Shown: positions 18,983-28,583 of the stretch, piece by piece
Layout: each line of letters starts with the position of its first letter
How positions within the stretch are numbered: position 1 is the first letter of the stretch
From: Actinoplanes campanulatus
Lineage (GTDB): Bacteria > Actinomycetota > Actinomycetes > Mycobacteriales > Micromonosporaceae
Direction: 5' to 3'
Assembly (NCBI RefSeq): GCF_014647795.1
Contig: NZ_BMPW01000031.1
Location: forward strand, 1-64,000
Length of the DNA: 64,000 nucleotides
Notes under the pieces: model-generated
What the model saw: only the letters and a program-made list of their open reading frames with translations
What the model was told of the DNA's origin: nothing
Database searches by the model: none
Translations under genes and position numbers: made by a program

Positions 18983-20479
18983 TCAGCCGGTCGCCCGGGG
19001 ACGCGTGGTGACGGCGGACAGCGGCGTCGCCACATCCTCCAGCGACCTGCCCTCGGCGTCGATGCCGAGGATCGCCTCCACGATGCCGCCGACCGCCATC
19101 ACCGCGGCGCCGATCAGGAAACCGATGAACAGCCGGTTCGGGTCGTCGCCCTCGCCGATCAGCGCGCCGTAGAAGACCGGCCCGATCGCGCCGAAGCACT
19201 GCGCGATGGCGAAAAAGACCGCGATGGCCTGGGCCCGGATCTCCAGCGGGAAGATCTCGCTCACCGTGAGGTACGCCGAACTGGCCCCCGCCGACGCGAA
19301 GAAGAAGATGACACTCCACGCGATCGTCTGCGTCGTCGCGTTCAGCAGGCCCTCGTTGAAGAGGACCGCGGTGATCGCCAACAGCGCGCCGGACAGCAGA
19401 TAGGTACCGGAGATCATCTTCCGCCGGCCCACCGTGTCGAAGAGCCGCCCGATGGTGAGCGGGCCGATCAGGTTGCCCAGTGCGAACGCCACCAGATAGA
19501 GCGGCGCGGCCTTCTCGTCGACGCCGTAGAACTTGGTCAGCACCATCGTGTAGGTGAAGAAGATCGCGTTGTACAGGAACGACTGCGTGATCATGAGGGT
19601 CGCGCCCAGCGTCGACCGGGACGGGTAGACCTTGAACAGCACCCGCAGCAGCGACAGGTAACCGTGCGGCCGGCTGGGCCGGATGTCGATCGCCTTCGCG
19701 TCGTCCACCGGCGCCAGCGTCTGGCCGGACGCCTCGGCGGCCCGCTCGATCCGGGCGATGTTCTCCTCGGCCTCCGCCTCCCGGCCGTGCATGATCAGCC
19801 AGCGCGGGCTCTCCGGCAGGTGCCGGCGCAGACCCCAGATCGCCAGGCCGATGACCGGGCCGATCAGGAAGGCGATCCGCCACGCCCAGTTCAGCGACAC
19901 GTTGTTGAGCAGGATGTACGTCCCGAGCGTGCCGATGATCGCGCCACCCCAGTAGGTGCCGTTCACCCCGATGTCGACCCGGCCCCGGTACTTGGCCGGC
20001 ATCATCTCGTCGATCGCGGAGTTGATCGCGGCGTACTCGCCACCGATACCGGCTCCCGCGATGAATCTGGTGAGATACAGGAAGACCAGTGCCGCTGGGC
20101 CGTTGCCCCAGGTCAGGGCGGTGAGAGCGTTGCCGCCGAGGTAGACGGCGAGGGTCACGATGAACAGGTTCCGCCGGCCCATCGCATCGGAGAGGCGGCC
20201 GAAGAAGAGCGCGCCGAACACCTCACCCAGCAGATAGACGGTGGCGATCAACCCGACCTGGGCCGAGCTGAGGGCCAGGGTCTCCTGCTCGGCGAGGACC
20301 GGCCCGACCGCGCTGGCCACGGTGATCTCGAGCCCGTCGAGGACCCAGGCCGTACCCAGGGCGATGATGATCCTGGTGTGGAACGGCGACCAGCTGAGCC
20401 GGTCGATGCGGGCGGGGATGAGACTGCGGATGGTTCCCGATCCGGAGGCCGGGGACCCGAGATCATGCGCCATCCTCAC
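18983..20479 (-). CDS. MFS transporter (sugar/metabolite:H+ symporter type)
   Basis: The 498-residue protein has 12 predicted membrane segments and the MFS signature loops FGRLSDAMGRRNLF after TM2 and GRLFDTVGRRKM after TM8. LPESPRWLI precedes a central cytoplasmic loop of about 60 residues, as in the sugar-porter and aromatic-acid symporter groups. The ORF opens with GTG 20479; an ATG two codons later (20473) is an equally good start. Substrate unknown. Its 3' end abuts the convergent response regulator. Confidence 0.88.
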   Translation of the reverse strand: MRMAHDLGSPASGSGTIRSLIPARIDRLSWSPFHTRIIIALGTAWVLDGLEITVASAVGPVLAEQETLALSSAQVGLIATVYLLGEVFGALFFGRLSDAMGRRNLFIVTLAVYLGGNALTALTWGNGPAALVFLYLTRFIAGAGIGGEYAAINSAIDEMMPAKYRGRVDIGVNGTYWGGAIIGTLGTYILLNNVSLNWAWRIAFLIGPVIGLAIWGLRRHLPESPRWLIMHGREAEAEENIARIERAAEASGQTLAPVDDAKAIDIRPSRPHGYLSLLRVLFKVYPSRSTLGATLMITQSFLYNAIFFTYTMVLTKFYGVDEKAAPLYLVAFALGNLIGPLTIGRLFDTVGRRKMISGTYLLSGALLAITAVLFNEGLLNATTQTIAWSVIFFFASAGASSAYLTVSEIFPLEIRAQAIAVFFAIAQCFGAIGPVFYGALIGEGDDPNRLFIGFLIGAAVMAVGGIVEAILGIDAEGRSLEDVATPLSAVTTRPRATG

Positions 20480-20640
20480 GGATTACCCAGCCGGCTCTCA
20501 GCCACCCGCATCCATCCAAGGTCATCTGTTTCGTTGGCCACGTCGGTACGGCATCGTCCGTTCGGGTGATCAGACGAAAATGATCTTCTGTCTATGATCC
20601 TCCGGCCAGCAGTCCCGCCTCGATGGATCACGAGGTCCTC

Positions 20641-22728
20641 ATGCGTATCTCCCGGGTCGCGATCGCGACCACGGTCCTCGCCGGCGCCACCGCGGTGGGC
20701 TTCGGTCTGGCGACCGGCACCGCCCTCGCTGACTCCGACGAGAAGCTCCCCATCACGAAGTTCGGCGACATCGCGGTCGACGCCGTGCACCAGCGCGTCT
20801 TCGTCAGCGACCCCACCTCCGGGAAGATCGTCGCGACGAACTACCAGGGACACGAGGCCACCGCGGTGACCGGGCTCGCCGGCGTCGACGGCCTCCTGCT
20901 CTCCGCCGACTCGAGCGTTCTCTACGCCGCCGTCAGCGGCGGCCACCGGATCGCCGCGATCGCGACCGACACGCTGACCGAGACGGCCAGCTACCCGGTC
21001 GGCGACACCGTGGCGATCAAGGATGTGGTCGGCCCGATCAGCGGCAAGCTCTGGTTCTCCACCATCGCCGGAAACGCCGGGTCCGGCACCATCGGCTCGG
21101 TGGACCTGGCCACCTCCGCGGTCGCGGTGCACGACGCCCGGGCCGACGGGGTCGGGCTCTACGCCATTCCCAAGATCTCCACCGGAGCCGGCGCGCCCGG
21201 CCTCATCGTGCTCACCGACATCGACACGACCAGCGGTGACAGCGTCGTCTACGACGTCTCGTCGGGCGCCGCGGACCTGAAGCTGAACGCCGAGGTATTC
21301 GGCGAGTTCACCTCGGACGTGGCGGTCTCCGGCGACGGCGCCGACCTGATCCAGGTCGGCTACAACGGCTCCCACCGGATCGCGATCTCGGACGGGACCA
21401 AGACGGCCGCCTACACCAGCCTGAACCACTTCGGTGGGGTCGACGTCGCGTCGGACGGCCGGGTCGCGCTGTCCCTCCGCTACGGGACCGACGACGTCTA
21501 CGTCTTCCAGCCCGGCGCCACCACGCCCGAACGCGCCTTCAAGCTGCCGTCGGTCGCCGGCAGCTACAACCGGCCCGAGGTGGTGGGCCGCGGTCTCGCC
21601 TGGGAGCCCGGCGGATCACGGATCTTCGCGGTCGCCGAGGGCGACGGCTCGCAGAACAACTACTGGCTCTACACGCTGAACGACTCGGACCCGGTCGAGC
21701 CCGACCCGACGACCGTGTCCCCCTCGCCGTCCACCTCCACCTCCACGCCCTCGCCCGAACCCACTGGGACCAACTCGCCGGAGCGGCTCCAGCCGACCAT
21801 CTGGCTGACCGCGCCGGCCACCGCCACCCGGGGCCAGGCGCTGACCATCACCGGCGCGATCAACGCGAACTGGCCGCTGCCCGCGGGCAAGGAGCTGGCT
21901 CTGTGGCGCCACGACGTGGAGAGCACGAGCGGTCCCTCGTTCGGCGGGCTGACGACGACCGACGCCAACGGCGAGTTCCGCTTCACGAACACGCCGGCCG
22001 CCGGTGGCGAGGTCACCTACGAGGTCGTGTTCGAGGGCGACGAGGACTACCACCCGGCGACGGCCTCGGCGGTGGTCCAGGTCTCCCGGACGACTCCCGG
22101 TCTGACCCTGGACAAGAACAAGACCGTCAACGCGTACGGGGCGACGGTCACCTTCACCGCGACACTGGGCGCCACCTACAGGAACCGGGTGGTCGAGATC
22201 TGGGCCGACCCGTACGGCTCCGACCAGGCCAACCGCCTGCTCAAGCGGGCCACGGTGAACAGCGCCGGCAAGGTCGCCGCCAGCTTCAAGCTGACCCGCA
22301 ACACCACGCTGACCGCCCGGTTCACCGGTGACGCCCGGTACGCCCCGCGGACCGTCACCTCGGTCGCCTACACGAAGGTCGCGGTCAACACGAATGTCAC
22401 CAAGCACTTCAAGACCAAGAAGATCGGGTCGGTGTCCTACTACGTCATCCGTACGACGAAGGACCCGCACTTCGTCACCACGATGACGGCCTACCCGAAC
22501 CGCTTCCACCGGATCGTCATCCAGCGTTACAAGAACGGCAAGTGGACGGCGTTCGAGAGCGCCACCATCGGGCTGAACCAGTACGGCGTGTCGGAAGCCT
22601 GGATCACCGGCTACTACCCGGCCGGTATGCGGTTCCGGGTGCGCGCCGAGTACGGCAACAGCCCCTACAGCGACAAGATCAACGCCACCACGTACGGCAC
22701 TTGGCGGTACTACACGTACGCCAAGTAA
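20641..22728 (+). CDS. Secreted beta-propeller protein with Ser/Thr/Pro linker and Ig-like domains
   Basis: Starting at ATG 20641 (GAGG at 20632) the protein has 695 residues. A signal peptide ends near GTALADS. Residues about 35-355 form a YncE-like seven-bladed propeller (repeated D-VHQRVFVSD, VSGDGADLIQVG, ASDGRVALSL). A linker of Thr, Ser, Pro and Glu follows (SPSPSTSTSTPSPEP). Then comes an Ig-like domain (GQALTITGAINANWPLPAGKEL region) and further beta-rich repeats with a Tyr-rich C-terminus. There is no LPXTG or terminal membrane helix, so it is probably released or wall-associated non-covalently. An upstream ATG (20623) adds six residues. Confidence 0.75.
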   Translation: MRISRVAIATTVLAGATAVGFGLATGTALADSDEKLPITKFGDIAVDAVHQRVFVSDPTSGKIVATNYQGHEATAVTGLAGVDGLLLSADSSVLYAAVSGGHRIAAIATDTLTETASYPVGDTVAIKDVVGPISGKLWFSTIAGNAGSGTIGSVDLATSAVAVHDARADGVGLYAIPKISTGAGAPGLIVLTDIDTTSGDSVVYDVSSGAADLKLNAEVFGEFTSDVAVSGDGADLIQVGYNGSHRIAISDGTKTAAYTSLNHFGGVDVASDGRVALSLRYGTDDVYVFQPGATTPERAFKLPSVAGSYNRPEVVGRGLAWEPGGSRIFAVAEGDGSQNNYWLYTLNDSDPVEPDPTTVSPSPSTSTSTPSPEPTGTNSPERLQPTIWLTAPATATRGQALTITGAINANWPLPAGKELALWRHDVESTSGPSFGGLTTTDANGEFRFTNTPAAGGEVTYEVVFEGDEDYHPATASAVVQVSRTTPGLTLDKNKTVNAYGATVTFTATLGATYRNRVVEIWADPYGSDQANRLLKRATVNSAGKVAASFKLTRNTTLTARFTGDARYAPRTVTSVAYTKVAVNTNVTKHFKTKKIGSVSYYVIRTTKDPHFVTTMTAYPNRFHRIVIQRYKNGKWTAFESATIGLNQYGVSEAWITGYYPAGMRFRVRAEYGNSPYSDKINATTYGTWRYYTYAK

Positions 22729-22775
22729 TCCGCCGAGGTTGACGGCCGTCGGGGTGGGCACTCAAGATCATCTTT

Positions 22776-24056
22776 GTGTCTATCACGACGGCCGATGCCT
22801 GTCCGCGGTGTGCCGGGACGCTGACCACACTGCCTGAACAGGAGCCGTGGTGCGGCGCCTGTGAGTGGAATCTGGACGCCTTCCCGCCGGTCGAGGACGC
22901 CGGCTGGTACACGCGGCGGATCATCGAGCGCGACCGGCGGGCCGGGTTCCGGGCGCACCGGGAACTCGTCACCGCGGAACTCGACGGGAACGGCGGGCGT
23001 ACGGCGTACCGAATCCTGTTGTTGATCTCGGGTTTGGTCGTGCTCGGCGACCTGGTCCTCGCCGGGTACGGCCTCTGGCTGGTGATCTGGGGCGATCCGT
23101 TGTTCCCCAAGATGTTCGGGCTGATGCTGGCCGGTCTCGCCTGGGTGCTCCGTCCGAGGATCGGCAGTTTCAAGCGCTTCCTGAGCGAGGACACCTACCT
23201 CGTGGAGCGGACCGACGCCCCGGTCCTGCACCGGCTGATCGAGTTGATCGCGGCGGAGATCGGCGCTCCGGTGCCGGACCGGTTGATGATCGACTATCGC
23301 GGGAACGCGGGTGTGGCGGTCGTCGGGTTCCGGCGCACCAGCGTGCTGACCCTGGGGCTGCCGCTGCTGGTGGCGCTACGGCCGCAGGAACTGGTGGCGC
23401 TGATCGGCCACGAGCTCGGACATCTCAAGCACGAGGACAGCACCCGGACGCTGCTCATCCAGCCCGCCACGACCACCTTCGGCCGGCTCGCCGAGATGGT
23501 CCGCCCGCCCGCCGAGGAGGACGTCGTGGGAGCGGGCGATCCCGCCATCGTCGTGTACCGGCTCTGGCAGGCGGTCGGCGGCTCACTCGCGCTGATCCTC
23601 GCGGCGGCGCACACCCGGATCGGGGTGGTCGCCGCCGACGGGAACCGCCGAGTGGAGCTGCGCGCCGACGCGATGGCCGCCCGGGCCGCCGGATCCGAGG
23701 CCGCACTGTCGATTCTGGACGCGCTCACGCAGATGGGGATGTTCTTCGAGCACATCCAGCCGTGGGTCCCGAAGGGTGAGGCCGGGCCGACGTGGCGGCG
23801 GCTGATCCACGCGGTCCGGGAACGGGAACAGCCGGACGGTCCGGCCCGGCGGCAACTCACCGCCCGGACCGAGGCCACCCTGCTTGCCAGTCATCCGCCG
23901 GCCGGGCGCCGGTACCAGTGGCTGGCGGCGCGGCCGCCGCAGCCGGCCCACCTGGTGGTGGACGCGGCCACGGCGGCCCGCCTGGATTCCGAGATCGACC
24001 GGTACGCGGAGGCGCTGCACCGCGCGATGAGCGACCATCCGATGTTCTGGAACTAG
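22776..24056 (+). CDS. M48-family membrane metalloprotease with N-terminal zinc ribbon
   Basis: The 426-residue protein starts with a GTG. A short treble-clef zinc ribbon opens the protein (CPRC at residues 9-12, CGAC at 26-29). Two membrane segments follow (ILLLISGLVVLGDLVLAGYGLWLVIW, FGLMLAGLAWVL). The gluzincin motif HELGH is at 212-216 with the downstream third ligand in ELRAD. M48 proteases cleave membrane or misfolded proteins (HtpX-like) at the cytoplasmic membrane. The fused zinc ribbon is less usual. Its stop overlaps the convergent remnant gene by the four bases CTAG. Confidence 0.85.
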   Translation: MSITTADACPRCAGTLTTLPEQEPWCGACEWNLDAFPPVEDAGWYTRRIIERDRRAGFRAHRELVTAELDGNGGRTAYRILLLISGLVVLGDLVLAGYGLWLVIWGDPLFPKMFGLMLAGLAWVLRPRIGSFKRFLSEDTYLVERTDAPVLHRLIELIAAEIGAPVPDRLMIDYRGNAGVAVVGFRRTSVLTLGLPLLVALRPQELVALIGHELGHLKHEDSTRTLLIQPATTTFGRLAEMVRPPAEEDVVGAGDPAIVVYRLWQAVGGSLALILAAAHTRIGVVAADGNRRVELRADAMAARAAGSEAALSILDALTQMGMFFEHIQPWVPKGEAGPTWRRLIHAVREREQPDGPARRQLTARTEATLLASHPPAGRRYQWLAARPPQPAHLVVDAATAARLDSEIDRYAEALHRAMSDHPMFWN

Positions 24057-24187
24057 CCGGCGATGTCGGAGCCGTAACCCCCGCCGAGATCGCCCAGGAA
24101 GCGGCCGTTGGTCACCGTGGCGTTGCCCAGGCCCTGGTAGCCGCCGAGGAAGCGGGTGATGGTTCCCGAGCCGTAGCCCGGGTGGTC
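24053..24187 (-). pseudogene. Remnant C-terminus of an FG-GAP-repeat protein
   Basis: The 44 codons before TAG (24055-24053) read DHPGYGSGTITRFLGGYQG and continue to the stop. They match the last 43 residues of the intact FG-GAP protein at 25655 almost throughout (DHPGYGSGTVTRFLGGYRG there). The homology begins exactly where the RTX-repeat gene ends: the GAC codon overlaps that gene's TGA in another frame. No start codon or upstream homologous part exists. I read this as the tail of a former second FG-GAP gene whose body was replaced by, or fused out of frame to, the RTX gene. A frameshifted extension of the RTX protein is the alternative. Confidence 0.75.
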
Positions 24188-25643
24188 ATTCGCAGTTCAC
24201 CTGATCCCCGGTGCCGTAGTTGTACTCGTGCCGGCACGAGTCCACGCCGTCGCCGCCGTCGAGGGTGTAGCGGCTGTAGGTCTCGAAGCCGCCGCCGTAC
24301 AGGGTGTCGTCGCCGGCCTCGCCGTAGACCTTGTCGACGCCGGTCTTGGAGCCGTCGTCGGCGTGCAGTTCGTCGTTGCCGCCGCCGCCGCGGATCACGT
24401 CCGCGCCGGTCGAGCCGTTGATGACGTTGGCGCCGCCGTTGCCGGTCAGCACGTCGTCGGCCCAGCCGCCGTACAGGTTCTCGACGTCGGATCCGATGCT
24501 GTCCTTCTCGCCGCTGGAGCCGTCGTCGCCGCTCTGCCCGTCGAGGTCGGCGATCACCCGGACCAGCCGGTCGCCGTACGAGACGGTGTCCCTGCCGGCG
24601 CCGCCGGACAGCTGGTCGTTGCCGAAGTCGGCGGTGAGGTTGTCGTCGCCGTCGCCGCCGAACAGCCGGTCGTTGCCGTCGCCGCCGACCAGGTAGTCGT
24701 CGCCGCCCAGACCGTGCAGGGTGTCGTTGCCCTCGCCGCCGTCCAGCCAGTTGGGGCTCCCGTTGGCGGCCAGCCAGTCGTTGCCGTTGCCGCCGCGGAG
24801 ACCTTCGACGTCCGTACCGATGGAGTCGCCCTCGCCGGCCTGGCCGTCGTCGCCGGACTGCCCGTCGGCGTCGGCCGCGACCGCCCGGCTGCGGGCCATG
24901 TATTCGACCGCGTCGCTGCCGGGGCCGCCGTGGATGACCTCCCGGGCCGTGCCGTTCCAGCCGCCCTGGTTGAAGCTGTCGGAGCCCTCGTCGCCGTAGA
25001 GGATGTCCCGGCCGGTGCCCTCGTCGAACATGTCGTCGCCGGTGCCACCGCGGACCACGTCGTTGCCGGCGCCCGGGTCGATCCGGTCGTTGCCGGAGTC
25101 GCCGTAGATGTAGTCGGTGCTGGGCCCGCCGCGCAGGTCGTCGGCGCCGATGCCGCCGCGGATGACGTTGACGCCGCCGTCCGGGTAGATGTAGTCGTTG
25201 CCGCCGTTGCCGTAGATCGTGTCGTTGCCGCTGCCGCCGAACAGGTTCTCGCCGCGCGGCCCGCCGATGATCTTGTTGGTGCCGCTGCCGACCCGGATCC
25301 ACAGGCCAAGGTCGCTCTGGTTCACGACGGTGTCGTTCTCGTCGTACGTGTGGATCGCCCCGCCGGTGGGCGCCCCCGACGTGGTGCACCGCACCCGCGT
25401 CTTGTCGCCGCCCACCCGCTTGCAGCCCGCGCCGGGTTTGATCGTGACCCGGTCGTCGATGGTGACCGTGTTGCCGGACCGCGTGATCGTCACGTAGTTG
25501 ACCCGGTTGGCGGCCGCGCTGAACTTGATCTGCGTCCGGTTCAGCACCTGCGCGGTGCCGACGGCGGCGGCCGAGGCCGGGCCGGAGATCGTCAGACCGG
25601 CGAGAACGACGGCGGTGATGGTGCCGGCCCGTAGCGTCTTCAT
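24186..25643 (-). CDS. Secreted RTX-like calcium-binding repeat protein
   Basis: From ATG 25643 (AGGAG 7 bp upstream) the protein has 485 residues; an ATG at 25658 overlaps the upstream stop but lacks that site. A signal peptide ends in GPASAAA. Residues from about 125 to the C-terminus carry many GGxGxDxxx nonapeptides (GGSGNDTIY, GNGGNDYIY, GGTGDDMFD), which bind calcium in a parallel beta-roll. There is no adjacent type I secretion system, and the Sec signal suggests export by the general route. The C-terminal Cys residues (SCRHEYN, VNCE) may form a disulfide. It follows the FG-GAP gene in an operon. Confidence 0.82.
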   Translation of the reverse strand: MKTLRAGTITAVVLAGLTISGPASAAAVGTAQVLNRTQIKFSAAANRVNYVTITRSGNTVTIDDRVTIKPGAGCKRVGGDKTRVRCTTSGAPTGGAIHTYDENDTVVNQSDLGLWIRVGSGTNKIIGGPRGENLFGGSGNDTIYGNGGNDYIYPDGGVNVIRGGIGADDLRGGPSTDYIYGDSGNDRIDPGAGNDVVRGGTGDDMFDEGTGRDILYGDEGSDSFNQGGWNGTAREVIHGGPGSDAVEYMARSRAVAADADGQSGDDGQAGEGDSIGTDVEGLRGGNGNDWLAANGSPNWLDGGEGNDTLHGLGGDDYLVGGDGNDRLFGGDGDDNLTADFGNDQLSGGAGRDTVSYGDRLVRVIADLDGQSGDDGSSGEKDSIGSDVENLYGGWADDVLTGNGGANVINGSTGADVIRGGGGNDELHADDGSKTGVDKVYGEAGDDTLYGGGFETYSRYTLDGGDGVDSCRHEYNYGTGDQVNCE

Positions 25644-25654
25644 GGAACTCCTGT

Positions 25655-27232
25655 TCATCGGGCGATGTACCCGCCGTAGCCGACCCCGTTGGGGTCGAGG
25701 AACCGGCCGCTGGTCAGCGTGGCGTTGCCGAGGCCCCGGTAGCCGCCGAGGAAGCGGGTGACGGTTCCCGATCCGTAGCCGGGATGGTCGCCGGCGACCT
25801 GCTCGGAGGGGGCGCTCACCAGCGCGTCGATACCGCCGGAGCCGTTCAGGTTGAGCAGCGCGACGTTTGCCCCGAACCGGTCGCCGCGCTCGGCGCCGTC
25901 CGGCACCCCGGCCGACGACTGGGTGAGGGTCTGCGACTTGGCGCCGGTCAGGCCCTTGGCCGAACCGCGCAGCAGCACGACGGCGCCCGCGTCGTTGTTC
26001 TCCCCGGGCACACCGACCAGCACGTCGGCACGACCGTCGAGGGTGACGTCACCGACCGCGATGCTGTCGCCGAACCGGTCCCCGCCCTCGGCGGCGCCGG
26101 CCACCCCCGGGCTGCTCTGGGAGATCGCGATGGCGCCCTTGGCGGAGAGCCCGGTGGTACGCCCCGGCACGGTGACGACCATGCCGCCGTAGACCTCGGA
26201 GCCCGCCTGCGCCCCGGACACCCCGCAGACGACCTCGCCGTACCCGTCGCCGGTGGTGTCGCCGATCGCGAGGGCGGCGCCGACCTCCCAGACCCCGAGC
26301 TTGCGGACGGTCGTGGCGATCTTGCCGCCGTGGAGCGCGGTGACCTTCTTCAGCGACACACCGGCGGACGTCCCCCAGAACTGGGTGATGGTCCCGCTGC
26401 CGTTGTAGTTGCGGTCCGGGCGCTCGCCCGGGGCGCCGACGACCAGTTCCTGGTAGCGGTTCTTGTCGATCCGCCCGATCGCGACGGCGAAGCCGAACTT
26501 GTCGCCGGTGCCGGGCGACCCGGGAACCCCGGCGGTGTCCTGGCTGATCCAGCGGGCGCCTCCGGCGGTGAGGCCGCTCGAACCGCCCTTGAGCACGACG
26601 GCCGCGCCGGCCTCCGCCCTGTTCCCGATCCGCTTGCGCGGGATGCCGATGGCCAGTTCGTCCCGGCCGTCGCCGGTGATGTCGCCGGCCGCGAGCGAGA
26701 AGCCGAACCAGTCACCCTGCACGGAGAGGCCGGGCACGCCAGCGGTGCTCTGGCTGAAATGCTGGGCCCGGTTCGGCTGGAGTCCGCCCGGCCCGCCCGG
26801 GATGATCCAGACAGCGCCGGCGACATACCCCATGTTGCGCAGATCGGGCTCGTTGTAGTCGCCGATCGCGAGGTCGTCGTACCGGTCGCCGTTGAAATTG
26901 CCGGCGGCCATCGAGTAGCCGAAGCCGCCGCTGGAGCTGCCCGGGATCGCGGTCTTGAGCACGTCGCGATGGGCCGCCGACGAGTAGGCGACGGCCACCC
27001 CCACGTTGCTGAATACCGCGACGTCGTCGCGGTTGTCGCCGTCGAAGTCGGCGCGGCTCGTGCCCTTGCCGGTGTAGGGCCTTACGCCGACCGGCGTGCG
27101 TTCCAGCACCAGGGTGACGCCGTCCCGGACGGTCTCCGTCACGGTGGGGGATGCGGCTTCGGCGGCGACCGGAGACGTCAGCATTGTGGTGCCGGCGATC
27201 GCCGCGACGAGCACGCTGCGCGTGTACCTCAT
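25655..27232 (-). CDS. Secreted FG-GAP/integrin-alpha-like beta-propeller protein
   Basis: The 525-residue product has a signal peptide ending near VAAEAASP. About seven FG-GAP blades follow, each with a calcium-binding DxDGDxxDD-type loop (ADFDGDNRDDVAVF, GNFNGDRYDDLAIG, GDITGDGRDELAIG, GDTTGDGYGEVVCG, GDVTLDGRADVLVG). Such proteins are exported or surface adhesion-type propellers without known enzymatic activity. The stop overlaps an ATG of the RTX gene, so the two form one operon. Its last 43 residues are duplicated as a remnant at 24053-24187. Confidence 0.85.
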   Translation of the reverse strand: MRYTRSVLVAAIAGTTMLTSPVAAEAASPTVTETVRDGVTLVLERTPVGVRPYTGKGTSRADFDGDNRDDVAVFSNVGVAVAYSSAAHRDVLKTAIPGSSSGGFGYSMAAGNFNGDRYDDLAIGDYNEPDLRNMGYVAGAVWIIPGGPGGLQPNRAQHFSQSTAGVPGLSVQGDWFGFSLAAGDITGDGRDELAIGIPRKRIGNRAEAGAAVVLKGGSSGLTAGGARWISQDTAGVPGSPGTGDKFGFAVAIGRIDKNRYQELVVGAPGERPDRNYNGSGTITQFWGTSAGVSLKKVTALHGGKIATTVRKLGVWEVGAALAIGDTTGDGYGEVVCGVSGAQAGSEVYGGMVVTVPGRTTGLSAKGAIAISQSSPGVAGAAEGGDRFGDSIAVGDVTLDGRADVLVGVPGENNDAGAVVLLRGSAKGLTGAKSQTLTQSSAGVPDGAERGDRFGANVALLNLNGSGGIDALVSAPSEQVAGDHPGYGSGTVTRFLGGYRGLGNATLTSGRFLDPNGVGYGGYIAR

Positions 27233-27256
27233 GGGGGTGCTCCTCAGGCTAGGAGC
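27233..27256 (-). promoter_or_regulatory. Hairpin covering the FG-GAP gene ribosome binding site
   Basis: GCTCCT (27251-27256 read on the minus strand) can pair with AGGAGC (27239-27244), enclosing a 6-base loop. The second arm is the Shine-Dalgarno sequence about 7 bp before the ATG. It may dampen translation; the stem is only 6 bp. Confidence 0.4.
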
Positions 27257-27420
27257 AGCAGATTACCTATCCATGAATCGAAGGGGATCCCCGTTTCCGG
27301 GCGCTGTCGATCACGGAACGGCGACGATTCGCGGGCGTCACGACGAACCGGGACCGGATCGTCCGAAATTCCCCAAAAAACCAAGACCATCGAGGGGTAC
27401 GCCCAGAGCGCACCCGATCC

Positions 27421-28530
27421 TCAGAGGCCGACCCACCGGCCGGAGGCGGCGGACTCGGTCACCGCGTCGAGGATCTCCGCGGCCGCGATCGCGTCGGCCA
27501 GGGTCGCGCCGTGCGGCACCCCCTCGGCGATCGACCGCAGGAACAGCCCCGCCTCGATCACCTTGAGGTCGTCGTACCCCAAAGGGATGCCGGCCCCCGG
27601 CTGGAAGTCGCCGTGCGCGCCGTCGCCCGGGCCCACGAAGACGGTCGCGTCGCCGATCCGCAGCTCACCCATCCGCCGGAAGTCCCAGGACAGCACGCCC
27701 TCGGTGCCGTGCACGGTGAACCCGTACCGGTTCTGCTCCCCGGCCGCCACCCGGCTGGCCTCCAGCGTGACCCGGGCCCCGGAACGCATCCGCAGCAGCG
27801 CCCCGAACCAGTCCTCGTTCTCGACCGGGCCGGGCTCACCCGTACCCCGCTGGTGTCCGGAGGTGGCGCCCGCCGGGCGCGGGCGTTCGGCGATGTGCAC
27901 AGCCGTGTCGGCGACCAGCGCGGACACCTCACCGAGCAGGTGGCGGATCAGGTCGGCGGCGTGCGAACCCAGGTCGCCGAGCACCCCGTTACCGCCGCGG
28001 GCCCGCTCGAACCGCCAGCTCAGTGCGGCGTCCGGGTCGGCCGCGTAGTCGCTGAAGAACCGGAACCGGGCGTGCGTCACCCGGCCGATCCCACCGGCCC
28101 GCAGGATCTCCCGGGCCCGGGCGACGGCCGGCGCGTGCCGGTAGTTGAAGCCGACCGCGACCCGCACGTCCCCGGTGATGGCGCGGGCGTCGGCGGCGCC
28201 CAGGCCGACCGGCTTCTCGATCCAGAGGTGCCGTCCGGACGCGGCGAACGCGACGCCGATCTCCCGGTGCAGGAAGTTCGGCGCGGTCACGCTGACCGCC
28301 GCGATCCGCGGGTCGCCGAGCAGGGCACGCCAGTCCGTGGTGGCGGTGGCGAACCCGTACACCCCGGCAGCCTCGGCGGCCCGGCCCGGCACGTCGTCGG
28401 CGACCGCGATCAGCTCCGGCCGGGCCAGCTCCGGATAGTGATGGCCGACCCGCGCCCACGCCCGGGTGTGCGCCCGGCCCATCCAGCCGAACCCGATCAC
28501 CGCGACGCCGATCGATCCCATCCCGGTCAT
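27421..28530 (-). CDS. Gfo/Idh/MocA-family oxidoreductase
   Basis: From ATG 28530 the 369-residue protein has the N-terminal Rossmann domain (VAVIGFGWMGRAH at residues 7-19), the EKPVG motif that carries the catalytic/NAD-positioning lysine (LWIEKPVGL), and the C-terminal alpha/beta domain (GNGVLGDLGSHAADLIRHLLG). Family members oxidise or isomerise sugars and inositols with NAD(P). No sugar ABC transporter is adjacent, so the substrate is unknown. It is divergent from the DUF397 gene and separated from the FG-GAP gene by 187 bp. Confidence 0.88.
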   Translation of the reverse strand: MTGMGSIGVAVIGFGWMGRAHTRAWARVGHHYPELARPELIAVADDVPGRAAEAAGVYGFATATTDWRALLGDPRIAAVSVTAPNFLHREIGVAFAASGRHLWIEKPVGLGAADARAITGDVRVAVGFNYRHAPAVARAREILRAGGIGRVTHARFRFFSDYAADPDAALSWRFERARGGNGVLGDLGSHAADLIRHLLGEVSALVADTAVHIAERPRPAGATSGHQRGTGEPGPVENEDWFGALLRMRSGARVTLEASRVAAGEQNRYGFTVHGTEGVLSWDFRRMGELRIGDATVFVGPGDGAHGDFQPGAGIPLGYDDLKVIEAGLFLRSIAEGVPHGATLADAIAAAEILDAVTESAASGRWVGL

Positions 28531-28583
28531 CGTAGGTGTGGTCCGAGTAGCAGGTCGACGGCTCCGTGCGGTTAGGTGGGAGT

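Noticed and set aside
24112-25389. Arg- and Gln-rich frame through the RTX gene
   Set aside because: It is an off-frame reading of the nonapeptide repeats; only its last codons, in yet another frame, hold the FG-GAP remnant.
24186-25643. CRISPR-like or tandem DNA repeats in the RTX gene
   Set aside because: The regularity comes from coding of GGxGxD nonapeptides; repeat units are not identical at DNA level and lack spacers.
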